A stretch of 64,000 nucleotides of DNA from Opitutia bacterium (GTDB lineage Bacteria > Verrucomicrobiota > Verrucomicrobiia > Opitutales > Seribacteraceae). Both the position numbers and the translations under genes were made by a program. Numbering within the stretch: position 1 is the stretch's first letter; each line of letters begins with the position of its first letter. Below are positions 10,088 to 18,514 of this stretch, piece by piece. The notes under the pieces were generated by a model. The model ran no database searches. It saw only the letters and a list, made by a program, of their open reading frames with translations, and was not told where the DNA came from. Location: contig JABGWU010000235.1 of the NCBI GenBank assembly GCA_018645475.1, positions 29,801 to 93,800 of the forward strand, given 5' to 3'.

Positions 10088-10825
10088 ATGCTTGATGTCA
10101 TAAAAAATAAACAAGGAGAAAAAATTGATTACACTTTTCATTACGGTTCTCAAAAAAATCGATATCTCTTGATTGTGGGCCACGGAGTAACAGGAGATAA
10201 AGATCACTCTTTGGTAGCTGGATTGTCTGAAAATGTAGCCAATGAAGGGATGTCAGTTTTACGCTTTTCTTTTTCTGGTAACGGTGAATCTGAAGGTAGG
10301 TTTCAGGAAAGTACCATTTCAAAAGGAATTGATGATCTGTATGCCATTTTAACTACTGCTACTAAACAAGGATGGCGCCCAATTTATGCAGGGTATGATA
10401 TGGGTTCAGCAATTGGGGTGTTAACTGCTTCTATAGATTCACGAATTCAACTTTTGATATCTCTCGCAGGAATTGTAAAAACTCAAGTTTTTAGCCAAGC
10501 TGAATTTGGAGTAGTTTCGCCCAATAATGCGTACATGCGGGGTGATCCGAAATGTCCTTTATCTCATGAATTCGTTGATGATATGAAGCAGATTAATAGT
10601 GTGCTACCAAGGGCTTCAAGTGTGGAGATACCTTGGCTGTTAGTTCATGGAACAGCAGATGAAATTGTGCCAATAACTGACTCGCATTCGTTAATATTAA
10701 ACTTTGAAAACTCTCGGGAATTAATTGAAATTGATGGTGCGGACCATCTCTTTTCTGGGGGCGCAATCAATATATTATCTGAATCTGTTATAGATTGGTT
10801 AGGTCGTAAGTTGCAGGCAAATTAG
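10088..10825 (+). CDS. Alpha/beta hydrolase with Asp at the nucleophile position
   Basis: Cytoplasmic alpha/beta-hydrolase of 245 residues with no signal peptide. The oxyanion-side motif is 'VGHGVTGDKDHSL', followed by 'LRFSFSGNGESEG'. The nucleophile elbow reads 'GYDMGSA', with Asp where serine hydrolases carry Ser. The acid region is 'HGTADEIVP' and the final histidine is in 'GADHLFSGG'. Asp nucleophiles are known in haloalkane dehalogenases and epoxide hydrolases, but the overall sequence resembles S33/dienelactone-type esterases, so either an altered chemistry or a non-classical active site is possible. It follows the unknown membrane genes by 89 bases. Confidence 0.8.
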   Translation: MLDVIKNKQGEKIDYTFHYGSQKNRYLLIVGHGVTGDKDHSLVAGLSENVANEGMSVLRFSFSGNGESEGRFQESTISKGIDDLYAILTTATKQGWRPIYAGYDMGSAIGVLTASIDSRIQLLISLAGIVKTQVFSQAEFGVVSPNNAYMRGDPKCPLSHEFVDDMKQINSVLPRASSVEIPWLLVHGTADEIVPITDSHSLILNFENSRELIEIDGADHLFSGGAINILSESVIDWLGRKLQAN

Positions 10826-10856
10826 AAGTTTTCAGGTAATATCATTTAGAGCAATC

Positions 10857-12134
10857 TTATACAAATCGAGTTACACCAGGAATCGGTGGGTTCGGAACTG
10901 GCAGTTTCATTTCCCAGTCAAATTTTGATGGAACGAGTGATTCTTTTGAGTTCAGTGCATCATGAAAGCTAATTTTTTGTCCAGTATAAGCGACCATTCT
11001 TCCTAGTATTGCAACCATTGTACTTTGTGCTGCTCTTTCCCCATCATTGAAAACTTTGCCATTTCGAATGGATGCAAAGAGTTCGTCATGTTCAGTTTGG
11101 TACATGTCATTATTTTCTCCTCTGTATCTCCAAGAATTATCACCTGCATCAATAAGATGTCTATTTTTAGCGGAACAAAATCCTTTGTTTCCAAAAAGTT
11201 CTAATTCATAACTCCCAGCTGCTCCATTCTGTTGGCGAGAAAAGTGGTAACCACGAGGGCCATTTTCCCATTGATATGCAACTGCAAAATGGTCGTAAAT
11301 ATTTCCATATTTATCCATGTCATCGTAAACTTGTCTACCTCCGGAACCTTCAGCATGGACGGGCAATGTATCTCCCATTGCCCATTGCATCATATCAATA
11401 CAATGAACCGCTTGTTCAACAATGGAGTCTCCTGAAAGCCATAAATGTGCATTCCAGTTTCTTGTCTGTGCCTCCAGGTCGCTCCACCCATCTTCTCGTT
11501 TCTTTTTCCAAACTTCTCCTCCGTTATAGGTGCTGTACATGGCATTAACATCTCCAATGGCACCATCTAAAATGCGCCCAAAAACTTCTTGTTTCGGTTT
11601 GTGGTGCCTCCAGCAGAACCCCGACATAAAACTTAGGTTTTTCTCTTTTGCTTTCTTGGCAAGTTCAATCACTTTTCGAACTCCTTTGGCATCTACCGCC
11701 ACTGGTTTTTCAAAAAAACAATGAACACCTTTTTGAATAGCATATTCTAAGTGTTGAGGTCTAAACGCAGGTGGAGTAGTTAAAATTACTACATCAACAC
11801 CCGAATCAATGACTTTTTTATAAGCATCAAAACCAGTAAAAGTAGTTTCATCTGTAACCTGATATTTGTCGCGACCTCGAGCCTTAAGAATTCTACTACG
11901 TAATTTGATTCGGTCTTCAAAAAGGTCACCAATTGCTGTAAGGGCTACATTCGGATCTGCATTCATTGCCTGTGCGGCCGCTCCGCTTCCGCGACCTCCA
12001 ATTCCCACTAAGCCTATTTTAATAATTTGGTCATTCTGTGCAGCTTTTCCAATGTAAGGCGAGGTAAGAATTGTTCCGGCAGTAATTGCGGAACTTGCTT
12101 TAACAAAATTTCGACGAGAAGATGAATGATTCAT
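10857..12134 (-). CDS. Gfo/Idh/MocA family oxidoreductase with Tat-type signal
   Basis: NAD(P)-dependent sugar-type oxidoreductase, exported form. The N-terminus 'SSRRNFVKASSAITAG' is a twin-arginine-like signal, as in many PVC members of this family. The Rossmann motif 'GLVGIGGRGSGAA' (about residue 41) is followed by the conserved 'EKPVAVDAKG' motif near 141, whose Lys is normally catalytic. The C-terminal half carries the beta-sheet substrate domain ('GYHFSRQQNGAAGSYELELFG'). Its neighbours on the same and opposite strands are an MFS permease and a ThuA-type protein, which supports a role in sugar catabolism. Substrate unknown. Confidence 0.9.
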   Translation of the reverse strand: MNHSSSRRNFVKASSAITAGTILTSPYIGKAAQNDQIIKIGLVGIGGRGSGAAAQAMNADPNVALTAIGDLFEDRIKLRSRILKARGRDKYQVTDETTFTGFDAYKKVIDSGVDVVILTTPPAFRPQHLEYAIQKGVHCFFEKPVAVDAKGVRKVIELAKKAKEKNLSFMSGFCWRHHKPKQEVFGRILDGAIGDVNAMYSTYNGGEVWKKKREDGWSDLEAQTRNWNAHLWLSGDSIVEQAVHCIDMMQWAMGDTLPVHAEGSGGRQVYDDMDKYGNIYDHFAVAYQWENGPRGYHFSRQQNGAAGSYELELFGNKGFCSAKNRHLIDAGDNSWRYRGENNDMYQTEHDELFASIRNGKVFNDGERAAQSTMVAILGRMVAYTGQKISFHDALNSKESLVPSKFDWEMKLPVPNPPIPGVTRFV

Positions 12135-12189
12135 TATTAATTTCTATTATATAATATTAGTTAATTTTAAAGTGATTAATGGTAAAATA

Positions 12190-13455
12190 TTAAATTTCTT
12201 TTACCGAGGGAGGATCCCGAAAGGCAAAGAAGAAGATCAATAATACAACTGCGGCCATAATTGCGGGGAAATACCAAACTGCTTCCCAATTCATCTCTTC
12301 TGCAATTTTTTGTTTGGAGTTCCACCATCCATTAAGTTCTCCTCCAACAAACATTCCTGCTCCAAGAGTCACAAAAGCAATAAACCCTTGTGCGCTTGAA
12401 CGAATATCTTTTGGGGCTACTTTATCGACATAGAGTTGACCGGTAACAAAGAAGAAGTCGTAGCAAATCCCATGAAAAATGACTCCTAAATAAAGCAGGG
12501 CATGTGTTTGAGCATCTGCATTTGCGAAAAGAATATAACGAAGGACCCAAAAGCACATACCAATCATTAGCATTTTTTTAACACCAAGTTTACGGAAAAA
12601 ATACGGTACTAATAGAAGGAAGAAAATTTCTGAAACCTGTCCAAGGGTCATTACACCTTCCGAATTAGATACGCCCATTTCCTTAAGAAATCCATTTGCG
12701 GATTGAAAGTAGAAAGATAGTGGAATGCAGGTAAGGAACGAACAAAGTATAAAAATAGCAAACGATCTGTCTTTCATAAGCCTGAATGCCTTTAGTCCAA
12801 GCACTTCTCCTGCAGTCACTGCCTTCCCTTTCATTTTGGGGGGTGTGTGAGGAAGTGAAAATGCATAAAGACCTAGAGCAAAAGAAGCAATCGCACCAAT
12901 TTCAAAAGTTCCAGGTGTAAGTGAAATCGAACTCCATTCGTCCGGAGGTGGATTCCCTCCTAAAAAGGCTGGCCACGAGATTTTGTATATTCCATCCACA
13001 AAGAAACTGCTTCCAACTAATATTCCTGAAGCAATCCATCCGATGGTTCCTAAAGTACGTATGGGAGGGAATTCTTTCTGTGGATCTTTCATGTTCTGAA
13101 AGGAGAGGGAATTAGCCAACGCAAGGGTAGGCATGTAAAAAATTAAATGCATCAGTAAATAAGGGTAAAAACTTTCCCAATTATTGGCTTGTCCGATCAT
13201 CAATAAGCAGGCACCTCCTAAAATATGAAGCCAGCCATAAACTTTTTGGGTCGGGAAAAATCGATCGGCTATCATTCCAACAATAAAAGGCGAAATAATT
13301 GCGGCTACTCCAGTGGCAGCATAAGCTGTTCCGCGCAGACTGGCTTCAATTTCTAAAGTGCCAAGAAATGTCCACATCGGGACATACCAAACCCCCCAGA
13401 TGAAGAACTGAAGAAACATCATAATGCAAAAACGAAAAACTAGTGATGTACTCAT
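12190..13455 (-). CDS. MFS transporter, nucleoside:H+ symporter type
   Basis: Twelve-helix inner-membrane permease of the major facilitator superfamily, close in pattern to the nucleoside:H+ symporter group. The start 'FCIMMFLQFFIWGVWYVPMWTFL' is typical of that group in PVC and Bacteroidetes genomes, where it usually sits in sugar-use clusters. 'SFQNMKDPQKEFPPIRTLGTIGWI' is the conserved loop between helices 4 and 5, and 'FISPDIRSSAQGF'-like sequence ('VAPKDIRSSAQGF') marks the loop near helix 10-11. The oxidoreductase gene follows it by 55 bases on the same strand, so the two probably form an operon. The substrate is inferred to be a sugar or nucleoside. Confidence 0.88.
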   Translation of the reverse strand: MSTSLVFRFCIMMFLQFFIWGVWYVPMWTFLGTLEIEASLRGTAYAATGVAAIISPFIVGMIADRFFPTQKVYGWLHILGGACLLMIGQANNWESFYPYLLMHLIFYMPTLALANSLSFQNMKDPQKEFPPIRTLGTIGWIASGILVGSSFFVDGIYKISWPAFLGGNPPPDEWSSISLTPGTFEIGAIASFALGLYAFSLPHTPPKMKGKAVTAGEVLGLKAFRLMKDRSFAIFILCSFLTCIPLSFYFQSANGFLKEMGVSNSEGVMTLGQVSEIFFLLLVPYFFRKLGVKKMLMIGMCFWVLRYILFANADAQTHALLYLGVIFHGICYDFFFVTGQLYVDKVAPKDIRSSAQGFIAFVTLGAGMFVGGELNGWWNSKQKIAEEMNWEAVWYFPAIMAAVVLLIFFFAFRDPPSVKEI

Positions 13456-13495
13456 GTTGTTCTTAAAGTTAACAACATTTTAATAACTGCCAAGA

Positions 13496-13519
13496 ATTAA
13501 TTACATATATGTAATTAAT
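13496..13519. promoter_or_regulatory. 24-bp perfect palindrome between divergent sugar-type genes
   Basis: The half-site ATTAATTACATA is followed directly by its exact reverse complement, giving 24 palindromic bases with no spacer. It lies in the 162-base gap between the divergent MFS and ThuA genes, a good place for an operator controlling both. No protein can be assigned. Confidence 0.6.
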
Positions 13520-13617
13520 GGCTGAATGTTAAACAAATTAGATACAGGTGTTACTTTTGTGTTTGATAGAAGATCAGAATATGAAAGGATTAGAAATCTT
13601 TTTATCTTAATTTTATT

Positions 13618-14571
13618 ATGCTTATAATCAAAAAATACTTATTACTATTACCCCTGTTTTGTTCTTTTTTAACCGGAGAGACAAAAAAAGTAGTCTTTGT
13701 TGCTGGTGCAAAAAGTCATGGATATTTTTCCCATGAACATATAGCCGGATCCAAGCTGCTGGCTAAGCAACTTGATAAGGCTAATGTGGGTATAAAATCT
13801 ATTGTTATTACAGACAATGGATACCCCAAGGATTCTAATGTCTTCAAAGATGCAGCGGCAGTCGTTGTTTATTGTGATGGAGGAGGTCGGCATCTGTTAA
13901 ATGCCCATCTTAAGGAATTTGATAAGGTCATGAGGAGGGGGGTTGGTTTAGTTTGTCTTCATTATGGAGTTGAGGTACCGAAGGGTGCACCGGGTGATTA
14001 TTTTCTTAAATGGATTGGTGGGTACTTTGAAACCAATTGGTCAGTAAATCCCCATTGGGTGGCAGACTTTAAATTATTTCCAACTCATCCAATTAGTCAC
14101 GGTGTGAAACCATTTATAATTAAAGACGAATGGTACTATCATATGCGTTTTCAAGAAAATATGAATGGGGTAACTCCCATTCTCTCTGCTTTACCATCCG
14201 AAGAAACCTTGAAGAGGAAGGATGGACCACATAGTAATAATCCGCATGTGAGAGAAGCGGTTATAAAGAGAAAAGAAAAGCAACATGTTGCTTGGGCTTA
14301 TCAGCGCGGAAAAGATTATGGTAACGGTAGAGGGTTTGGTTTTACCGGGGGGCATAACCATATCAACTGGGGTTCCGACAACTTTCGCAAACTGGTTTTA
14401 AATGGAATTATTTGGACGGCGAAAGGTAGAGTTCCGCCAGCAGGTGCATCCTTAGCCGAACTGACAGTTACTGATTTGAGGGCAAACCAAGATTATGCTC
14501 CCAAGGGTTGGAGTGATACTCAGATTTTTGATAAGTTAACTACATTCAATCCAAGTCGTTCAAAGGAATAG
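13618..14571 (+). CDS. ThuA-domain protein, exported
   Basis: ThuA-like protein (glutamine-amidotransferase-like fold) of 317 residues with a signal peptide of about 21 residues. It begins its domain with 'KVVFVAGAKSHGYFSHEH' and contains 'VVVYCDGGGRHLL', 'GVGLVCLHYGVEVPKG', 'ADFKLFPTHPISHGV', 'DEWYYHMRF' and 'GRGFGFTGGHNHINWG', all landmarks of the PVC ThuA group. ThuA proteins are linked to trehalose and other disaccharide utilisation, but their reaction is not settled. Divergent from the MFS/oxidoreductase pair and probably part of the same sugar pathway. Confidence 0.88.
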   Translation: MLIIKKYLLLLPLFCSFLTGETKKVVFVAGAKSHGYFSHEHIAGSKLLAKQLDKANVGIKSIVITDNGYPKDSNVFKDAAAVVVYCDGGGRHLLNAHLKEFDKVMRRGVGLVCLHYGVEVPKGAPGDYFLKWIGGYFETNWSVNPHWVADFKLFPTHPISHGVKPFIIKDEWYYHMRFQENMNGVTPILSALPSEETLKRKDGPHSNNPHVREAVIKRKEKQHVAWAYQRGKDYGNGRGFGFTGGHNHINWGSDNFRKLVLNGIIWTAKGRVPPAGASLAELTVTDLRANQDYAPKGWSDTQIFDKLTTFNPSRSKE

Positions 14572-14644
14572 TAATTTCCGTAAATATTAAAAATAGTTCC
14601 ATGAATTAAAAGTTCAGTGTAACAACTTTATTTTTTTATTTAAT

Positions 14645-14673
14645 TTGGCACTACTTTGGGTGTCCGATAGTAA
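14645..14673 (+). promoter_or_regulatory. Putative promoter of the PDE/HD gene
   Basis: TTGGCA with a 15-17 base spacer to a weak -10 (GATAGT or TAGTAA). Its left part and spacing match the sequence before the response-regulator gene at 15676, which supports a shared promoter, but each element alone is weak. Confidence 0.35.
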
Positions 14674-14717
14674 TTTTATAGCTTGCTAGTTATATGGATC
14701 ATTATTTCGATTGATCT

Positions 14718-15575
14718 ATGTTAAATTTACAAACGCTTAAAATCTTACCTTTTACTGAGCTTTTGAGTAAAGGTTATGAATCTACATTTGGAAATCAACA
14801 TCCAGAATATATTAATTTCCTAAAAATGGCGTCTTCTATTTCTTTGGAAAATATAGCAAATGGTGATATGTTGTACCATAATGTAGACCACACAATAATG
14901 GTTACATCTGTAGGGCAGGAAATAATTCGCGGGAAACACCTTTTTGAAGGTGGTTTTAGTGCAAAGGATGGACTGAATTACTTATTAGCCCTCTTATGTC
15001 ATGATGTTGGATTTGTTAAGGGTGCGTGTAAAAAAGATGATTTGAAGAATGGATTATTTGATAATGGAGAAGGAAGTATGGTTAAAATTGCTGATACAGG
15101 AACCTGTGCCTTGCTTCAACCGCATCATGTTTCGAGAAGTAAACTTTTTGTTCATGAGCGATTCGATAATTTTTCATTTGTGGATTTAGACTTAGTTTCA
15201 AATTGTATTGAAAGAACCCGCTTCCCGCTTCCAGATGGAGAGGACTATCAAAATACAGAGGATTTACCTGGCTTGGCTAGGGCTGCTGATTTGATTGGGC
15301 AATTAGGTGACCCTGAGTACTTGCATAAAATTCCAGCTCTTTTCTATGAATTTGAAGAATTGGGCATAAATGAAGTAATGAATTGCAAATCCCCAGGTGA
15401 ACTTCGACGTGGATACGCTCATTTTTTTTGGGGTGAGGTGCATAAGTATGTTGAAAATGGAGTGAACCTTTTACAGGTAACGCAAGAAGGAAAGGAGTGG
15501 ATCAGCAGACTACATTCTCATGTATTTGACTGTGAGCACTTTATTTTAGAATCTGAAGCAGAGAGTAATTCATGA
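14718..15575 (+). CDS. HD/PDEase-fold metal-dependent phosphohydrolase
   Basis: Soluble 285-residue protein with the metal-binding signature of class I cyclic-nucleotide phosphodiesterases. 'YHNVDHT' (residues 53-59) matches the Y-H-N-x-x-H motif, and 'CHDVGF' (H95, D96) supplies the HD pair. A later 'LARAADLIGQLGDPEY' is the usual third Asp-bearing helix. Hydrolysis of a cyclic or other phosphoester nucleotide is therefore likely; the exact substrate cannot be read. It has no sensor domain of its own. The gene is followed after 100 bases by a response-regulator operon that shares promoter-like sequence, so it may act in the same signalling circuit. Confidence 0.8.
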   Translation: MLNLQTLKILPFTELLSKGYESTFGNQHPEYINFLKMASSISLENIANGDMLYHNVDHTIMVTSVGQEIIRGKHLFEGGFSAKDGLNYLLALLCHDVGFVKGACKKDDLKNGLFDNGEGSMVKIADTGTCALLQPHHVSRSKLFVHERFDNFSFVDLDLVSNCIERTRFPLPDGEDYQNTEDLPGLARAADLIGQLGDPEYLHKIPALFYEFEELGINEVMNCKSPGELRRGYAHFFWGEVHKYVENGVNLLQVTQEGKEWISRLHSHVFDCEHFILESEAESNS

Positions 15576-15612
15576 TTTCAATTGTGAAAAGTATTTGATT
15601 AGAGCCGTTCCA

Positions 15613-15639
15613 TTGGCAATACTTGCAACTGTCTATAAA
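15613..15639 (+). promoter_or_regulatory. Putative promoter of the response-regulator operon
   Basis: TTGGCA, 15-base spacer, TATAAA, about 37 bases before the ATG at 15676. It shares TTGGCAnTACTT and the downstream ATA position with the 14645 site. Confidence 0.4.
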
Positions 15640-15675
15640 ATTTTTTATTCGGCTACACCCCTACGATACTAATTA

Positions 15676-16818
15676 ATGAATAATAAAATACTCTGTGTTG
15701 ATGATGAAGAAGCCATTTTAAAAGGTTTTCAATTAAACTTAAGGAAAGATTTTGAGCTTCATTTAGCCTCAAACGGAGCAGAAGGGTTGGAGGTTTTTGA
15801 TCGTGAAAAAGGTTTTGCCTTAGTTTTGTCTGATATGCGTATGCCTGAAATGAACGGTGCAACAATGCTTTCTGAAATCAAAAAGAGGGACCCCGAAGTA
15901 GTAACGGTTCTTTTAACGGGACATACAGATTTTGAATCTGCTATTGCAGCTGTTAATGAGGGAAATGTATTTAGAATGCTTTCTAAACCTTGTCCGCCGG
16001 ATACTCTCATTAAAGTTCTTCGTTCTGGACTTGAGCAACATGATTTAATTAAGAGTAAAAGAATATTATTAGATAAAACATTACGCGGTGCAGTCGATGC
16101 TTTAGCTCAATCCTTATCTACTGCAAAACCATTGTTCTTTGGCAGGGCTCAGCGAGTTCAAAGACTTTCAAATGAATTGGCCGAAATGATGCAAGTTCCA
16201 AACAGCTGGCGAGTTGATGTGGCAAGCGTTTTTTCTCAACTAGGATATATTTCATTACCAGAATCGGTAAGTGAAGATGTATATCATAAACGGGATTTAC
16301 CTCATGAAGTGAAGAAGTTAGTCAAGCAGGTACCCATCGATACTCAGAATTTGATTAAAAAAATCCCTGGACTCGAAGAAGTCGAAGAAATTCTTCAGAA
16401 AATAGATGTTCAGCATCGGTTTGAAAAAGATAATGGTTCAGGGGTGCGAACATTAGCCTCAATTTTAAGAGTTTCATTAGATTTTGATTTTTATGAGGAA
16501 CTGGGGCATGATAGGAGTGTCATTGTACAAACTCTCAAAAGTAGGGCTAATGATTATGATCCTGTCATCACTGATTCTTTATCAAATTTATTGGTAGTTG
16601 CAGAGCGAACTTTTCACCTTGAAGAGGTTGCTGTCAAAAATTTGGAGGTAGGAATGAGATTAGCGCAGGAGCTTCGACTTGATGATGGTTTTCTTGTTGC
16701 TTCTTGCGGAGCAGATGTTGATCGCCAACTTCTTAAAGTGATACGAAACTATAATTCTTGTTATGCGGAAAGTCCATTTCCTTCAAAGTTGCAAGTCACA
16801 GTTCCAATAGCTCATTAA
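15676..16818 (+). CDS. Response regulator with degenerate HD-GYP output domain
   Basis: Receiver domain (residues 1-120) with 'CVDDEE', phospho-acceptor Asp in 'LVLSDMRMPEMNG', Thr in 'VLLTGHTD' and Lys in 'LSKPCPP'. The rest aligns by eye with RpfG-type HD-GYP domains but lacks the catalytic residues: 'LHDIGKIGIP' is replaced by 'FSQLGYISLP', and the HHE/GYP region by 'VQHRFEKDNGSG'. It is therefore probably not a cyclic-di-GMP phosphodiesterase, and may bind a ligand or partner instead. A histidine kinase follows 20 bases downstream and is the likely cognate partner. Length is normal for a receiver plus HD-GYP protein. Confidence 0.85.
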   Translation: MNNKILCVDDEEAILKGFQLNLRKDFELHLASNGAEGLEVFDREKGFALVLSDMRMPEMNGATMLSEIKKRDPEVVTVLLTGHTDFESAIAAVNEGNVFRMLSKPCPPDTLIKVLRSGLEQHDLIKSKRILLDKTLRGAVDALAQSLSTAKPLFFGRAQRVQRLSNELAEMMQVPNSWRVDVASVFSQLGYISLPESVSEDVYHKRDLPHEVKKLVKQVPIDTQNLIKKIPGLEEVEEILQKIDVQHRFEKDNGSGVRTLASILRVSLDFDFYEELGHDRSVIVQTLKSRANDYDPVITDSLSNLLVVAERTFHLEEVAVKNLEVGMRLAQELRLDDGFLVASCGADVDRQLLKVIRNYNSCYAESPFPSKLQVTVPIAH

Positions 16819-16837
16819 AATTATTCTCTAAAAAACA

Positions 16838-18514
16838 TTGAAAGTTAGATCATATATTTGGCTACTTTCTTCGGCAAGTTTGGGTGGTGCACTCTTAGTA
16901 GGGATTTTGGGCTGGTGGATGTTTCACAGTACCAGCAAGTTAACAAAAGAACTCAATGAAGAAAGTAAAAATTCCGGAAAATCTGCTGGTGAATATTCTG
17001 ATGTAAAAGACTTTCTGGAAGTTTCTCGAAGTATCATTGTTTCCCTCGAAGTTTACCCCGAAAGTTACGAAGGTATTTTTGGGGTAACTTGGGATCGTTT
17101 AACTGCTGCAAAAAAAGGCCTTAATGATATTTCTGAAAAGTATTTAGAAAACTATCCCAAAGTTTTGCTAGAGCCAATTGCAAAAGGACTTAGTAAACTA
17201 TCATCTGCCATTAAAAAAATGGAGAAGATATCTGTATGGGATGAATCAAAAAATAAGGCAGGTTTAAAAGCAAATAACATAGCAAAATCACAGTTTAACG
17301 AGGCAAGAGAAGAACTTGATCGAGGACTTAATATTTTGGAGCAAAAGTCAGAAAATTTTCTTCAGGAATCTCGTGGTGCCCTTGAAGCGAAGGGAATAGA
17401 ACTTCGCCAAAAAGAAGAGACAGATTTAATTATGTTGATTGTAGCTAGTATACTTTATTTTGTATTGGTATCTTACTTGGCATTTGTGATTTACAAGAGT
17501 TTTGCCAGCCCGATCCGTAAGCTTGAATATGCTGCCAAAAATTCTATAGATCATAATAAACCATTCACTTTAAAGGAAACCGGTCCATATGAAATCAGGT
17601 CGGTCATTAAAAGACTGCAAGGTCTCATATTGGGATTGGAATCAACTGTCAAAAAGCGAACTGCTTCCTTGCAGGCTAAAACAGTTCAATTACAGGAAGA
17701 GATGAACCAACGCAAAGAACTAGAAACTCAATTGGTTCATGCCCAGAAAATGGAGGCAGTTGGGCAACTTGCATCTGGGATTGCTCATGAAATTAATTCT
17801 CCTTCACAGTTCGCCAATGATAATATTTTGTTCTTAAAAGATGCCGTAACAGGTTTTATTTCAAAGTTAAGGGGGGAATCAAACGCACCAGATCTTAAGG
17901 AACTTCAATTTCTTGCCGAAAATGCCCCTGAAGCCGTGGATCAGGCAACAGAGGGAATAAGCAGAATTACAACGATTGTGAAATCGATGAAAAATTTTGC
18001 ATACAAAGATGCAGAATCTGCTAAAAAGCCAAGTGATTTAAATCAGGCAATTCAAGCAACAATAGTTGTGGCTACCAATGAGTGGAAATACCATGCCGAA
18101 TTACAATTAGAATTAGATGAAAATTTACCCTTTGTACCCTGTAATATTGGAGAGATTAATCAAGTTGTATTGAATTTGGTGGTAAATGGAGCTCACGCGA
18201 TACGAGATCGATTTCAAGATGGTCAAAAAGGAAATTTAAATGTCTCGACCAAGCATTACCCCGATGCAGGTTGCGTGGTTATTTCTATTAGTGATAATGG
18301 TGGAGGTATCCCCCAAAAAGTTCAGGCTCGGATCTTTGAACCTTTTTTTACGACAAAGGAAGTCGGAGTGGGTACGGGGCAAGGCTTAGCCATTGCACAT
18401 AATGTGATCGTCAAATCTCATGCAGGACAAATTTGGTTTGATACCATGGAAGGGCAGGGCACAACTTTCTTTATTAAATTACCCATGCAAAACAAAACGG
18501 AGGATAAAAAGTGA
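16838..18514 (+). CDS. Membrane sensor histidine kinase
   Basis: Inner-membrane histidine kinase of 558 residues. Membrane segments near 8-30 and 190-215 flank a helical periplasmic sensor domain of about 160 residues. A HAMP-like and coiled-coil stretch leads to the H-box 'GIAHEINSPSQF' near residue 315. The ATPase domain has an N-box ('INQVVLNLVVNGAHAI'), G-boxes ('DNGGGIP', 'GTGQGLA') and F-box ('FEPFFTTK'). This is the PAS-less DctB/NtrB-like kinase type. Translation appears to start at TTG, 20 bases after the response regulator. No receiver is attached, so the neighbour is the likely phospho-acceptor. It overlaps the next gene by 4 bases. Confidence 0.9.
   Translation: MKVRSYIWLLSSASLGGALLVGILGWWMFHSTSKLTKELNEESKNSGKSAGEYSDVKDFLEVSRSIIVSLEVYPESYEGIFGVTWDRLTAAKKGLNDISEKYLENYPKVLLEPIAKGLSKLSSAIKKMEKISVWDESKNKAGLKANNIAKSQFNEAREELDRGLNILEQKSENFLQESRGALEAKGIELRQKEETDLIMLIVASILYFVLVSYLAFVIYKSFASPIRKLEYAAKNSIDHNKPFTLKETGPYEIRSVIKRLQGLILGLESTVKKRTASLQAKTVQLQEEMNQRKELETQLVHAQKMEAVGQLASGIAHEINSPSQFANDNILFLKDAVTGFISKLRGESNAPDLKELQFLAENAPEAVDQATEGISRITTIVKSMKNFAYKDAESAKKPSDLNQAIQATIVVATNEWKYHAELQLELDENLPFVPCNIGEINQVVLNLVVNGAHAIRDRFQDGQKGNLNVSTKHYPDAGCVVISISDNGGGIPQKVQARIFEPFFTTKEVGVGTGQGLAIAHNVIVKSHAGQIWFDTMEGQGTTFFIKLPMQNKTEDKK

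Noticed and set aside
14646-14660. Sigma-54-like TGGCAC...TTG element before the PDE/HD gene
   Set aside because: Spacing between GG and the GC position is one base off and the -12 reads TTGGG, so it does not fit the consensus.
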